From positions 1-64,000 of the forward strand of contig NZ_JACZFQ010000003.1 in the NCBI RefSeq assembly GCF_014904755.1: 64,000 bases of DNA. The letters are read 5' to 3'. The notes under the pieces were generated by a model that was not told where the DNA came from, searched no databases, and saw only the letters and a program-made list of their open reading frames with translations. Position numbers and translations under genes: made by a program. Origin of the DNA: Neoluteolibacter marinus. Its GTDB lineage: Bacteria; Verrucomicrobiota; Verrucomicrobiia; Verrucomicrobiales; Akkermansiaceae. This document shows positions 7,966 through 16,837 of the stretch, piece after piece (the first letter of the stretch is position 1; each line of letters begins with the position of its first letter).

Positions 7966-9521
7966 TAGTAAGGGTATTTGGTGCGGGACACTCTCAAGCG
8001 GGCGAAGCGTGAGGTGAATTCACCCGGTGCGGGGGTGTTGACGACGCCCACGTAGGTGCGGTCGGTGCCGGACTCCGCGGTCTTGGTGAAGCTAATGGTG
8101 GTTTCGGCGTCCGCTGGTGATTCCCAGGTTTCGCCGTCCTCCGAGAGCTCGAAGGCGTAAGTGAGGTTGCTGGAATTACTGACGAGGGTGTTGCCCCCCG
8201 ACCACAAGGCCGATCCGACGGTAGGCAGACGGAACTTGAAGCGGTCGGCGGAGTTCGCTACCCCGGCTGCCGCCGGAGCCACGGGGAGTGCTTCCAGCCT
8301 GGCGGTGGTGGAACCAAGGGCGCTGTCGAGCAGGTCCGGGCGGCCGTTGGCGTTGAAGTCGAAGTCGTCGGTCGGGAAGGCAACGTAGCCCTTCGAATTC
8401 GTGGTCTGATAGAGGAGATACGGGCGTCCGCTGGAATCAAACTGGAAGCCGAGCAGGTCTGAACTGGCTCCAGAGAATGTAATCGGGTGGCCGGCAGCTA
8501 CGAGATAGTCCACACCCGGCGCCGTTGGTTTCAGGTAGTGGACGTTCTTGGTAGTGTTGTTGTACCAAGCAACCCGTTGAATGCCATCGTCCGGTGAGAT
8601 CGCGGCGTGAATGCTTCCGACCGCCAGCGTAGCTCCCAGGTTGTCTTCCACGGTTTGCCCTTCGCCATCACTTCCCGAACCCAGCCATCGCCGGAATTTC
8701 CACGAGGTTGCGGAGGGGTTTCCCCCGCTCCCAACATAGTAAACTCTGTCGGTATTGCCGATCCTTGTGCCGCAGAGAGGGACTTGAACAAATTGCTCCA
8801 AATCAACCAGGGGGTTGAAGTTCTTGTTCGTGACAAGAAGGAAGCCGTTGACCGTCGTCGGCTGAGCTCTTTTGAGGGTAGTGACTCCTGACTGGGTCAG
8901 GGTGAAATAGAGGTTTACGCTCGTGTCTGTCGCGGGGACGACCGCGGTCGAACTGACCGGGAATCCCAGGTTTGCGGTGTACTCAAGCGGAGGAAGGATC
9001 CAGGGATTCGCTCCGGTCCCGGATCTCCGTGCATATCCCAGGATGCTCCCACCCCTTACATAGGCAACGTGCAGCCGCTCGTTTCTCGTAAGATTGGCTG
9101 AGGCGGGCTCAAGTGCTGCGCTGATTGCCGTGTAGCCACCTCCGTAGTTGTCGATCGTCTCGACTGTGCCTGCGCCGTTGGGGCCAATGACCATCACCTT
9201 GAGCGATGCGGTTCCGTTCGGCGCGACGAGATATCCCCCGCCGTCTGACCTTGGAACATAAACTCCTTGGCCGCTGATCGACGCATTTGTGGCGTTGGCG
9301 TCGTCCCAAACAGGGGGGGTCGCGTTCAAAAACTTTTGTTTGGACGCATTTTTTACGATCAAGTTCGGCGAATTCGTGAGGTCCGGTCGAATGTACCAGC
9401 GGTTGGCGCCGGTACCTGCAGTGGGAAGCTGCTCGCTGTGCCAGGCTTCAGGGCTGAGGTCGGCCTGCACGCCGGCGATGCCGAGCATGGAGATCCACAG
9501 GGTGAGGTGCCACCATTTCAT
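7965..9521 (-). CDS. Secreted protein of unknown function, upstream of the hybrid kinase
   Basis: A 518-residue exported protein whose family I do not recognise. It begins with a signal peptide (M-K-W-W-H-L-T-L-W-I-S-M-L-G-I-A-G-V-Q-A). An alternative ATG four codons upstream at 9533 would add M-G-C-A. The mature part is rich in Thr, Ser, Gly and Asn. It has recurring short segments of the form A-x-S-x-D-D-G-I-Q-R-V-A-W-Y-N that suggest a beta-propeller or beta-sandwich. The C-terminal 120 residues contain F-D-F-N-A-N-G-R-P-D-L-L-D-S and an S-x-D-G-E-T-W-E-S turn seen in extracellular beta-rich domains. Its stop codon overlaps the start of the histidine kinase gene by one base. This is an unusual neighbour for a kinase with no periplasmic sensor, and the link may be only transcriptional. 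Confidence 0.75.
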   Translation of the reverse strand: MKWWHLTLWISMLGIAGVQADLSPEAWHSEQLPTAGTGANRWYIRPDLTNSPNLIVKNASKQKFLNATPPVWDDANATNASISGQGVYVPRSDGGGYLVAPNGTASLKVMVIGPNGAGTVETIDNYGGGYTAISAALEPASANLTRNERLHVAYVRGGSILGYARRSGTGANPWILPPLEYTANLGFPVSSTAVVPATDTSVNLYFTLTQSGVTTLKRAQPTTVNGFLLVTNKNFNPLVDLEQFVQVPLCGTRIGNTDRVYYVGSGGNPSATSWKFRRWLGSGSDGEGQTVEDNLGATLAVGSIHAAISPDDGIQRVAWYNNTTKNVHYLKPTAPGVDYLVAAGHPITFSGASSDLLGFQFDSSGRPYLLYQTTNSKGYVAFPTDDFDFNANGRPDLLDSALGSTTARLEALPVAPAAAGVANSADRFKFRLPTVGSALWSGGNTLVSNSSNLTYAFELSEDGETWESPADAETTISFTKTAESGTDRTYVGVVNTPAPGEFTSRFARLRVSRTKYPY

Positions 9522-9533
9522 GGCGCAGCCCAT

Positions 9534-9834
9534 GCCACGGGCCGGGCGGGAGTGCAAGGCCGGGGGCTTCAGATGGGACTTCCGGCCCGTGCGTGGAATC
9601 CCGGATGGCCGCTGGCCTTCTTGTCGGGACGGGCTCGCGTTTGGACCCGATCCATGGCTTGTCGACCCCTCGCGCCTGGCCATCCGTGCTTGAAACAAAG
9701 CAGCGTCGCCTCGATTGCGGCGCGGTTGGCCCGGACCGTCAGGTCCCGGCGGAGATGATCCGGTGGCTTTTCCGGAAGCTGGGAAAGGGTGGTGCACCGG
9801 GATCGGGCACACGTGCGCAACGTCACCCACGAGG
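9534..9834. other. Intergenic region, no supported feature
   Basis: About 300 bases between the stop of the FG-GAP protein gene and the start of the 518-residue secreted protein, both on the minus strand. Several short frames are open on both strands because the region is GC-rich. None has a recognisable domain or a plausible start context. I see no strong terminator hairpin with a T-run. It presumably holds the promoter for the secreted-protein/kinase/regulator set, but I cannot place it. Confidence 0.5.
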
Positions 9835-12800
9835 TTATCTGCGGCGCATATGGATCGTGAACGTGCCGGTATCCGGATCATTGCTCAGGATCGTGATCTT
9901 TCCCGATTCCATGCCGGTGGCAGGAGCAGGAGCGTAGATCACGAAAGTCGTCGTTTCTCCAGGATTGAGGGCGTCCCGAAGCGGCTGTGCCACCACGTAG
10001 TCGCCGGTGGAAATGACTTCCAAGTCGGTCAGGAGTGCCTTGCCACGGTTGACGATCTTCACAAAGGCTCCCATGGCACCCGCCGGAATGGACAGGGATT
10101 TCCCGTTGGAAACTTTTTTCCCCTCCACGGTGACCTGCAGGTCTGGTTTGGGACCCTTGATTCGGAACACATGGACCATGCCTTGGCGGACCGTGTCGTG
10201 AGGGGCGACTTCTTCCCTCGCCTCCGAATCGGACACCATCAGGGTGTCGCCATGCATGGCGATTGCCACCGGTACCCAGCTGGTCGGGACGTCGATGCTT
10301 CCCGCGGGCTCCCAGCCGGCAGTGCCACGCTGGATGAGTTCGATGCGGCTGCCTCCGGACTCCGCGGAGTAAGAATGGATGGCCGCCAGGTCTCCTGACA
10401 CGGCAATCCGCGATCCGAAGGCGCGGCTCCCCTCGGATGGCGGATCGATTCTCGCGTAGGGATAAGCCGAAACCCCGTTGACGGCATGGACGTACGTCGT
10501 GCCGAGGGCGGTCGAGTCGCCGGGCGCGGTGCGGCCGTTGGCGCCAATCCAAAGCATGCCGCCGGACATGGCGAGGCTTCCTCCGAAACCGTCGCCCGGG
10601 CGGGCGTCCGCAGCGGACAGGCGGGTGACGATCTCCCAGGATCCTCCTGACTCCTCAAACCCGTAGACGCGACCTGCGCGATTGGCGGGCAGCGCATGTC
10701 CCGGCGCGCCGACCCACGCCGTGGAATTCCGCTGGGACAAGGCGGCACCGAATTCCTCACCGGTGCCTCCTTCCCCTTTCAAGGTGTCCTCCAGCAACCA
10801 TGATCCGTCCTTCTTCACGAAAACAAATACGCTTCCCTGGTGGCCCGATCCGTCCTCCATGCGGGGGGTGCCGATCAGGATCCGGTCTCCTGAAGTGACG
10901 GCATTCATGTCCACCCAATCGAACATTCCCGGACGAGGGACGTGCAGGCTGGCCTCGTGGTCCCATGCGGATCCCGAGTTGGCGAAAACTTCAATCGCCG
11001 GTGTTCCGCTGCCGAAATGGCGGGCATTGCGATCCGGAGATCCCACCACGACCCGGCCGGACCGTGCCGCGACCACCCCGCCGAAATTCGCCCACGCCCG
11101 CGGCTGTTCCGACATCAGCTTGTGCTCGAAATCCCAGCCGCGGGAGGAGCGTCGGAAAACATAGACCGAGCCGGTTTCCGGGCCATGGCCACTGCTGTCT
11201 CCCGGGGCACCGACAAAGGCCTTGTCGCCCCCGATGGCGATCGGTGCATTGAACAAGGCGTTGTCCCCGTTGAAGCCGGAGTTCATGGTTCCGGTTGGCT
11301 CCCAGCTCGTCGCGGTGCGTGAATACGTGAACACCAGGTCGGTGCTCACGAATTCCTCCTCCTGTGCTCCGACCACGAGGTTGCCGTTGGCGACGGCAAA
11401 CGAGATCGGGAAGCTGATACCGTCCCTCGGAGGGGTGATCACCTGGCCTGCCGCTGTTTCGGAATCCAGATCGAACACGCGGATCGATCCATCTCCAGGT
11501 TGTGAAACGAACAGCTCGCTGCCAGCCAGAGCCACCCGACGCCCGAAGCCTTCACTCCCCGCAGGCTCGGGCGACTCGATTCGTTGGATGAAGTGCCATT
11601 CGGCCCCGTCGTTTTCAAACACGGCGACGGCACCCCCGCCGCCGGCGAGCGTGGCGCCCAGGATCACGCGATCTCCATCCAGGTCCAGCGACTCCCCGAA
11701 ATGAGCGACACCAGGCGGGGACAAGTCCGCTTCTTTGATCCAAGTGCTTCCCTGGCGTCGGAAGACGAGAGTCGTCGCGACCCCGTCGCTCGCAACGGTC
11801 ACATCTCCGTCCGTATCCAAGGCATAAGCACCGACATCTTCCGACTGGTGCAATTTCCAGCGGGTCCCATTTCGTTGGAAAAACCACAGCCTTCCCGCGC
11901 CGATGGAGATGGCGTTCTCCGGTCGTCCTCCGACGCACAGGGTATCGCCGGCTGCCGCGAGGCTGGTGGCAAAGGACTCGTTTTCCGCCGAAGCGGGAAC
12001 CTTGAGCTTTGTTACCTTGGTCCATCCATTGCCGCCTCGCTCATAGACGAAGACCGCCCCGGTGTCGTCGCTGTCACGATAGAAGTAGCCGGGGGCGGTG
12101 ACGAAAATCCGCCCGCTCGAGATGCTCACATCGCTTCCGAAACGCGCTTGCGACCAAGGCGCTCCCGATCGCGGCTTCTCTGGCGCACCGGGGCGCAAGC
12201 GGGAATCGAATGTCCATGCGCCATCGATCTTCCTGAAAACGTGGACCGACCCGCTGTTGCCATGGTCGTCGATATCATCGGGCACACCCAGCGCCGCATG
12301 GTCGTCCGAGACCGCGACCACCGAGGCAAACCGATCGGAGGCATCCATCAGGCCGTCGGGCCGGGGCTGCAGAGGTCGCCCCGCCCTCACCACCAGAGGA
12401 TCGATCACCACCGGGAACCGCGCGCCCTCGGTTTGGACGACGATCTCGAAGCCCCCCGGCGACGGTTCCATCGTGGCTGCCAGGGTGACGCCCGCCGCAT
12501 CCCAGGCTTTCAAATCGCGGTAGCCCATGACCACCTCGCCCGAATCATCCCGGAAGAGCAAGTCTCCCGGAGATTCCGGATCGACCCCGGTGACCATCCC
12601 ATCAACGGACATGCCGATCCTCACCGCGTTGCCTTGCGCTCTCGATGCGGGCACCGTGAATCCTTGTTCCAGGCCGACCGGACGATTCTCCCACCACTCA
12701 ACCAGGCCGTCCGGATGCCGGTATTCGACCCGTGACCCCGCCGCGGTCATGATCGCGTTCCCGGTGTCCATCAGGGAAAGCGCCAGTTCGCGTTCCCCGT

Positions 12801-13152
12801 CGGCGGTTTGGATCCGCCGCGCATCGTCCGCAAAACGGACCGCGAGCTGTTGCCCGGGATTGTAGGCGAAGTAGCGGGAACCGGAGTTGATCGTGAGCGC
12901 GGCTGAAGAGTCATCAAGTTCAGTTACCAGATGGCGTGCCTCGGAAAGTGCCTTGAACAACGAATCGTCCGCCTGGCCAACATGAAAATCGGTTCCGGCG
13001 GCGGATTCCCCGGTTGGATGGCGAGGAAGCTCGGAGTTGGTGTCCCGCCTGGACTCCGGAGATGATATTTTCCCTTTGGATCCAATCCCGAGCCAGAAAA
13101 GTCCGGTGAATCCCACCGCCAGGAAGGGAGCCAAGGATCTAACGTTTTTCAT
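9835..13152 (-). CDS. Large secreted FG-GAP (integrin-type propeller) protein
   Basis: A 1105-residue exported protein. Residues 1-25 are a signal peptide or membrane anchor (S-L-A-P-F-L-A-V-G-F-T-G-L-F-W-L-G-I-G). Residues 60-260 are a module shared with the paralogue at 31559-35209 (R-Y-F-A-Y-N-P-G-Q, then E-W-W-E-N-R, then V-D-P-E-S-P). From about 265 to 990 come FG-GAP-like repeats of the form F-G-x-x-V-A-x-S-x-x-x-x-x-V-G-x-P, ending in G-x-V-x-V-F. The last 110 residues form an immunoglobulin-like domain related to choice-of-anchor D/ASH domains (I-V-N-R-G-K-A-L-L-T-D-L, then I-L-S-N-D-P-D). FG-GAP propellers mediate adhesion or ligand binding at the cell surface, and the exact role here is unknown. 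It follows the kdgK-like gene by 73 bases but need not be co-regulated. Confidence 0.85.
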   Translation of the reverse strand: MKNVRSLAPFLAVGFTGLFWLGIGSKGKISSPESRRDTNSELPRHPTGESAAGTDFHVGQADDSLFKALSEARHLVTELDDSSAALTINSGSRYFAYNPGQQLAVRFADDARRIQTADGERELALSLMDTGNAIMTAAGSRVEYRHPDGLVEWWENRPVGLEQGFTVPASRAQGNAVRIGMSVDGMVTGVDPESPGDLLFRDDSGEVVMGYRDLKAWDAAGVTLAATMEPSPGGFEIVVQTEGARFPVVIDPLVVRAGRPLQPRPDGLMDASDRFASVVAVSDDHAALGVPDDIDDHGNSGSVHVFRKIDGAWTFDSRLRPGAPEKPRSGAPWSQARFGSDVSISSGRIFVTAPGYFYRDSDDTGAVFVYERGGNGWTKVTKLKVPASAENESFATSLAAAGDTLCVGGRPENAISIGAGRLWFFQRNGTRWKLHQSEDVGAYALDTDGDVTVASDGVATTLVFRRQGSTWIKEADLSPPGVAHFGESLDLDGDRVILGATLAGGGGAVAVFENDGAEWHFIQRIESPEPAGSEGFGRRVALAGSELFVSQPGDGSIRVFDLDSETAAGQVITPPRDGISFPISFAVANGNLVVGAQEEEFVSTDLVFTYSRTATSWEPTGTMNSGFNGDNALFNAPIAIGGDKAFVGAPGDSSGHGPETGSVYVFRRSSRGWDFEHKLMSEQPRAWANFGGVVAARSGRVVVGSPDRNARHFGSGTPAIEVFANSGSAWDHEASLHVPRPGMFDWVDMNAVTSGDRILIGTPRMEDGSGHQGSVFVFVKKDGSWLLEDTLKGEGGTGEEFGAALSQRNSTAWVGAPGHALPANRAGRVYGFEESGGSWEIVTRLSAADARPGDGFGGSLAMSGGMLWIGANGRTAPGDSTALGTTYVHAVNGVSAYPYARIDPPSEGSRAFGSRIAVSGDLAAIHSYSAESGGSRIELIQRGTAGWEPAGSIDVPTSWVPVAIAMHGDTLMVSDSEAREEVAPHDTVRQGMVHVFRIKGPKPDLQVTVEGKKVSNGKSLSIPAGAMGAFVKIVNRGKALLTDLEVISTGDYVVAQPLRDALNPGETTTFVIYAPAPATGMESGKITILSNDPDTGTFTIHMRRR

Positions 13153-13225
13153 GTGGGCACGGTTTCCCTCTTTGGTGGAAACCGCGCAACTCCAAACGAT
13201 GTCGGGGAACAGGGCCCGGCCGGGT

Positions 13226-14323
13226 TCACCGGTCGACCCGCGCCGAGCCGCCGCCGACCAGCTTCTTGACCTCGTCGACGGTGGCCATGGTGGTGTCGCC
13301 GGGGGTGGTCATCGCGAGGGCACCGTGGGCGGCGCCGTATTCGACGGCCATTTTGGGGTCGTTGAACTCCATGAAGCCGTAGGCGAGGCCGCTGGCGAAG
13401 GAGTCGCCGCCACCGACACGGTCGTAGATCTCGAGTTTCGGCCGGTGGGTGGCCTCGTGAAACTCGCCGTCGTGCCAGCAGATCGCGCCCCAGTCGTTGA
13501 TGGTGGCGCTGTGGACGTCGCGCAGGGTGGTGGCGACGACCTGGAAGTTCGGGAAGTCCTCCACCGCGCGCTCGATCATGTTCTTGAAGCTGTCGATCTC
13601 CAGTCCGGTGATGTGTTCGCTGACACCTTCGACCTCGAAGCCGAGCGAGGCGGTGAAATCCTCCTCGTTGCCGATCATGACATCGACGTACTTCGCGATC
13701 TCGCGGTTCACCTCCTGGGCCTTGGCCTGGCCGCCGATCGACTTCCAGAGCGAAGGACGGTAGTTGAGGTCGTAGGAAACGATGGTGCCGTATTCCTTGG
13801 CCTTCTTGCAGGCCTCGATGGTGAGGTCGGCAGTGCTTTCGGAAAGCGCGGCGAAGATGCCGCCGGTGTGGAACCAGCGGGCGCCGCAGTTGCCGAAGAC
13901 GTCGTCCCAATCGACATCGCCGGGCTTCATCTGGCTGGCGGCGGTGAGGCCGCGGTCGGGCGTGCCCTTGGCGCCGCGGATCCCGAAGCCGCGCTCGGTG
14001 AAATTGAGGCCGTTGCGGACCTCGCGGCCGATGCCGTCGAAGGGCTTCCACTGGATGAAGCGGGTATCGACGCCGCCCTGCAGGATGAAGTCCTCGATCA
14101 GCCGGCCGACATCGTTTTCGGCAAAGGCGGTGACCACGGCGGCGCGCTTGCCGAAGCAGCGGCGCAGTCCGCGGGCGACATTGTATTCGCCGCCGCCTTC
14201 CCAGGCTTGGAACTGGCGGGTGGTGCGGACGCGGCCGTCGCCGGGGTCGAGGCGGAGCATGATTTCGCCCAGCGAGACGATGTCGAACTGGCAGGAGGCG
14301 GGAGCGCGGAGGGTCAAGGACAT
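13226..14323 (-). CDS. kdgK: PfkB-family sugar kinase, probable 2-keto-3-deoxygluconate kinase
   Basis: A 365-residue ribokinase/PfkB-fold carbohydrate kinase. The N-terminus has V-S-L-G-E-I-M-L-R-L-D-P and the first PfkB signature region (G-G-G-E-Y-N-V-A-R-G-L). The C-terminal ATP-binding signature is D-R-V-G-G-G-D-S-F-A-S-G with the catalytic base Asp307. The E-I-M-L-R opening and W-E-G-G-G-E-Y-N-V-A-R fit 2-keto-3-deoxygluconate kinases, which convert KDG to KDPG in uronate and pectin/alginate breakdown. Fructokinase is a less likely alternative. A D-2-hydroxyacid dehydrogenase gene lies 41 bases upstream on the same strand, supporting a small sugar-acid operon. No KDPG aldolase is seen in the window. 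Confidence 0.85.
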   Translation of the reverse strand: MSLTLRAPASCQFDIVSLGEIMLRLDPGDGRVRTTRQFQAWEGGGEYNVARGLRRCFGKRAAVVTAFAENDVGRLIEDFILQGGVDTRFIQWKPFDGIGREVRNGLNFTERGFGIRGAKGTPDRGLTAASQMKPGDVDWDDVFGNCGARWFHTGGIFAALSESTADLTIEACKKAKEYGTIVSYDLNYRPSLWKSIGGQAKAQEVNREIAKYVDVMIGNEEDFTASLGFEVEGVSEHITGLEIDSFKNMIERAVEDFPNFQVVATTLRDVHSATINDWGAICWHDGEFHEATHRPKLEIYDRVGGGDSFASGLAYGFMEFNDPKMAVEYGAAHGALAMTTPGDTTMATVDEVKKLVGGGSARVDR

Positions 14324-14364
14324 GGTGGTGGAAATGACGAATGTGGAGTTCTCGAATGACGGAA

Positions 14365-15342
14365 TTATTCGTCGGAGGGGATGACGCCGTTGGCGCAGGC
14401 GATCGGGCCGCTGCCTGAGAGGAAATTCAAGAGATTATCGAGGGCCTTCTTGGCCTGCCTCGGAACGCTTTCGAAGGTGCGTGATCCGATGTGGGCGGTG
14501 ACGATCACTTTCGGGTGGCTGAGCAGCGGATGATCGGCCGGCGGGGGCTCCTGTTCCATGACGTCGGTGGCGTAGCCGGCGAGTTGACCGGAATCGAGGG
14601 CGTCGAGGATGGCCGCGGAATCCGCCAGTTCGCCGCGACCCGTGTTCACCAGGTAGGAACCCGGGGGCATCAAGGCCAAGCGCTCGCGATTGATCAGGTG
14701 GTGGGTGTCCGCGGTGAGTTTGGTGTGCGGGCTGATGATATCGACCGAGGTGAAGAGCGATTCCATCGACTCGTGACGGATCACGCCATATTGGGCGGCG
14801 ATGTCTTCGGGCCAGTAATTCCCGAAACCGTGGATTTCCATGTCGAATCCATGGGCCCGGCGGGCCACTTCCTGGCCGATGCGACCCATGCCGATCAGGC
14901 CGATCCGTTTGCGCCAGAGTTCGTGGCCGGTGATCCGGAGCCAGTTGCCCTGACGGGTCGCATTGACCGTCTCGACCAGATTCTTCTGCATCGCCAGCAG
15001 CAGGCAGAAGGTATGTTCGGCCACCGTCGTGTGATTGACGCCGGGCGTGAAGAGCACGGGGATTCCCAACTCCTTGGTGGTGGCGACATCAATCTTGTCG
15101 AGGCCGATGCCGTATTTCGAAATAACTTTCAGGCGAGGCAGGCTCTTCTCGATCACGGCGCGGGTGATGGCGTCGTCGCCGCATAGGAAGGCGTCGAATT
15201 CCCCCGCCAGCTCCAGCATCCGCGCCTCGCTCAAGGGGCCGCGCTCCCGGACGACCTCAAATCCTTGGTTTTCAAGCTGCGAGTGGTGGGGGCCCGGGGT
15301 GTCTTGGAAGCTGCAGGTGGTGAGTAGGACGCGGGTCGGCAT
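14365..15342 (-). CDS. D-isomer-specific 2-hydroxyacid dehydrogenase
   Basis: A 325-residue NAD(P)-dependent dehydrogenase of the phosphoglycerate dehydrogenase-like family. The catalytic domain is split around a Rossmann domain with the dinucleotide motif G-L-I-G-M-G-R-I-G near residue 150. The catalytic triad is visible: Arg in N-T-G-R-G-E-L-A-D, Glu in E-Q-E-P-P, and His in T-A-H-I-G-S-R. There is no C-terminal ACT domain, so it is probably not the biosynthetic SerA. Candidate substrates are 2-keto-gluconate, hydroxypyruvate or a related sugar acid. That would fit its probable operon with the KDG-type kinase 41 bases downstream. The region upstream (15343-15543) separates it from the divergent coiled-coil operon and must carry both promoters. 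Confidence 0.85.
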   Translation of the reverse strand: MPTRVLLTTCSFQDTPGPHHSQLENQGFEVVRERGPLSEARMLELAGEFDAFLCGDDAITRAVIEKSLPRLKVISKYGIGLDKIDVATTKELGIPVLFTPGVNHTTVAEHTFCLLLAMQKNLVETVNATRQGNWLRITGHELWRKRIGLIGMGRIGQEVARRAHGFDMEIHGFGNYWPEDIAAQYGVIRHESMESLFTSVDIISPHTKLTADTHHLINRERLALMPPGSYLVNTGRGELADSAAILDALDSGQLAGYATDVMEQEPPPADHPLLSHPKVIVTAHIGSRTFESVPRQAKKALDNLLNFLSGSGPIACANGVIPSDE

Positions 15343-15543
15343 GGCGTGTGGGGGTCAAGCTGGGGTGGGGAAAGCTGTCATACAAGTCGGAATTCTGGCA
15401 TTCCGCAGCAACGTTTTCCGGGATGTTTGCGGGTTGGATCGTGTGAAATTTCGATGAATGTCATTTTGTGGAATTGAGTCAAAGGTGATACATAGGCGAT
15501 ACGGACTTGTATCCCGTTGCTCCGATTGATCAACTGACCACCG

Positions 15544-16479
15544 ATGAAGGCGTTTCCTCCTCCCCGCCTGTTAGCCGTTTCCATGACCATAATGCTGGCC
15601 CTGCCAGGCTGCCGGAAGAATTCCGAGGCCCGGACGGATCCCGCATGGTGGACCTTGGAAACGGAGAGGCTTGAATTGGCCCAAAAGGTCGAGCTCCTCA
15701 AAGTGAAGCTCTCCAAGGTCGAGAATCGTCATCAGGACGTCGACGGCATGGTGGCCGAGCTCAAACAGGAAACCGATCGCCGGGCCCGTCTGGAAGATCA
15801 GGTGGCTGCCTTGAGCGCCGAGGTCGCGGAGCTTTCCAGCTGCTTCAAGCGCGATCGCGAGGAGTGGATCCGGGTGGCGCGCGGCAAGGCGATGGGGCGC
15901 ACCTTCGCCACCTTCAGCGGGGCGGGGGGCAAGACTTATCAAGATGTCGAAATCACCGCGATCACCGACATTGGTGTCGAATTCAAGCACGCCACGGGCA
16001 GTGCACGGCTGGCTGCGACCGATCTGACCTGGGAACAGCAGGCCGAGTTCGGCGTGGATCCGCGGGAAGCGCAGGAAGCGCTGGTGGCAGAGCGCGAGAA
16101 TGCCAAGGCCTATGGCAGCTGGGTCGACAATCGTGTGGCCAGTGCGATGGCGAAGAAAGAGGCGGCCGAGGCCGCCCGTGTGGCGGCGGCACCTGTCAAG
16201 GTGCGCCCCCAGCCGGTGGTGGCATCGACCAGCAGCAGCTCGAGTGGCAGCCGCTTGCGCGATCAGGCCCGGAGTTTCGGCCGCGGCAATACCATCTGGT
16301 ATCCCTCTTATACCCGGGTCCGCTATCCCTATGGCTACGGCGTCTCCTACGGATCGCGTTCGTATTCCGCCGTGCGCGTGCCCAGCTCGAGCTGGAGCTT
16401 CACTCCCAGCCGTACCAATTGCTACACCCGCCCGCCGGTGGTGAAACCCCGGTCCTCCTCCTTCTACAACACCCCATGA
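15544..16479 (+). CDS. Coiled-coil lipoprotein with shared module (operon gene 1)
   Basis: A 311-residue lipoprotein of unknown function and first gene of a four-gene operon. Residues 1-23 are a lipoprotein signal (L-A-L-P-G-C, lipid Cys23). Residues 40-105 form a coiled coil (K-V-E-L-L-K-V-K-L-S-K-V-E). Residues 112-178 are a module also present in operon genes 3 and 4: G-G-K-T-Y-Q-D-V-E-I, then I-G-V-E-F-K-H-A-T-G-S-A-R-L, then D-L-x-x-x-x-x-x-x-F-G. The C-terminal 90 residues are disordered and rich in Ser, Arg, Tyr and Pro (Y-P-S-Y-T-R-V-R-Y-P-Y-G-Y-G). The stop codon overlaps the start of the next gene (ATGA at 16476-16479), implying coupled translation. The module occurs, to my recollection, in other Verrucomicrobia proteins, but I know no assigned function. 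Confidence 0.8.
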   Translation: MKAFPPPRLLAVSMTIMLALPGCRKNSEARTDPAWWTLETERLELAQKVELLKVKLSKVENRHQDVDGMVAELKQETDRRARLEDQVAALSAEVAELSSCFKRDREEWIRVARGKAMGRTFATFSGAGGKTYQDVEITAITDIGVEFKHATGSARLAATDLTWEQQAEFGVDPREAQEALVAERENAKAYGSWVDNRVASAMAKKEAAEAARVAAAPVKVRPQPVVASTSSSSSGSRLRDQARSFGRGNTIWYPSYTRVRYPYGYGVSYGSRSYSAVRVPSSSWSFTPSRTNCYTRPPVVKPRSSSFYNTP

Positions 16480-16811
16480 ATCCTTGTATTTCACGATACG
16501 TCCGCCCCTTGGGCGCGGCGCTCCTTTGTCTGGCTGTCAGTTCCTGCGGCGATGATCCCGCATTGGTGAGCAAGCGGGAACAACAGCGGGCCGAGATCGC
16601 CAAGTTGGAAGGCGAGCTTGCCATTCTCCAGGAGCGAATGGAGCAGATGCCCAGGGATCGCAGCGATGAAGTCCGGGAGTTGAAGGCAAAAGCCGGGGAA
16701 AACCAGAAGGAGATCGCCTCTCTCGAGGAGGAGATCGCCGACCTCGAGCAAGAGAAGGCCCGGATTGAAAGGGAGCACGAAGCCTATCGCAGGAAGTACG
16801 TGGCCAACTGA
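16476..16811 (+). CDS. Small coiled-coil lipoprotein (operon gene 2)
   Basis: A 111-residue lipoprotein that starts at ATG 16476, overlapping the previous stop by four bases. The signal peptide ends in a lipobox (L-A-V-S-S-C, Cys about residue 24). From residue 30 to the end it is one long charged coiled coil (R-E-Q-Q-R-A-E-I-A-K-L-E-G-E-L, later S-L-E-E-E-I-A-D-L-E-Q-E-K). It lacks the shared module of genes 1, 3 and 4. Its size and build recall Lpp-like or spacer lipoproteins that pair with other coiled-coil envelope proteins, but no family can be named. Gene 3 starts 26 bases downstream. Confidence 0.8.
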   Translation: MNPCISRYVRPLGAALLCLAVSSCGDDPALVSKREQQRAEIAKLEGELAILQERMEQMPRDRSDEVRELKAKAGENQKEIASLEEEIADLEQEKARIEREHEAYRRKYVAN

Positions 16812-16837
16812 ACCGATAAATCGAACCTGACGATTCC

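Noticed and set aside
4729-7968. A 1079-codon open frame on the plus strand opposite the hybrid histidine kinase
   Set aside because: It is the GC-rich complement of a gene with seven recognisable domains. Its product is Gly/Ala/Val/Asp-rich with no domain. The same effect occurs opposite kdgK, the dehydrogenase, CotH, the aminotransferase, rpoD and dnaG.
9534-9834. Possible transposase remnant in the gap
   Set aside because: No frame shows DDE, HUH or recombinase motifs and there are no terminal inverted repeats or target duplications.
13161-13183. Seven-base inverted repeat GGTTTCC/GGAAACC between kdgK and the FG-GAP gene
   Set aside because: Stem is short, loop is nine bases, and no T-run follows on either strand, so it is not called as a terminator.
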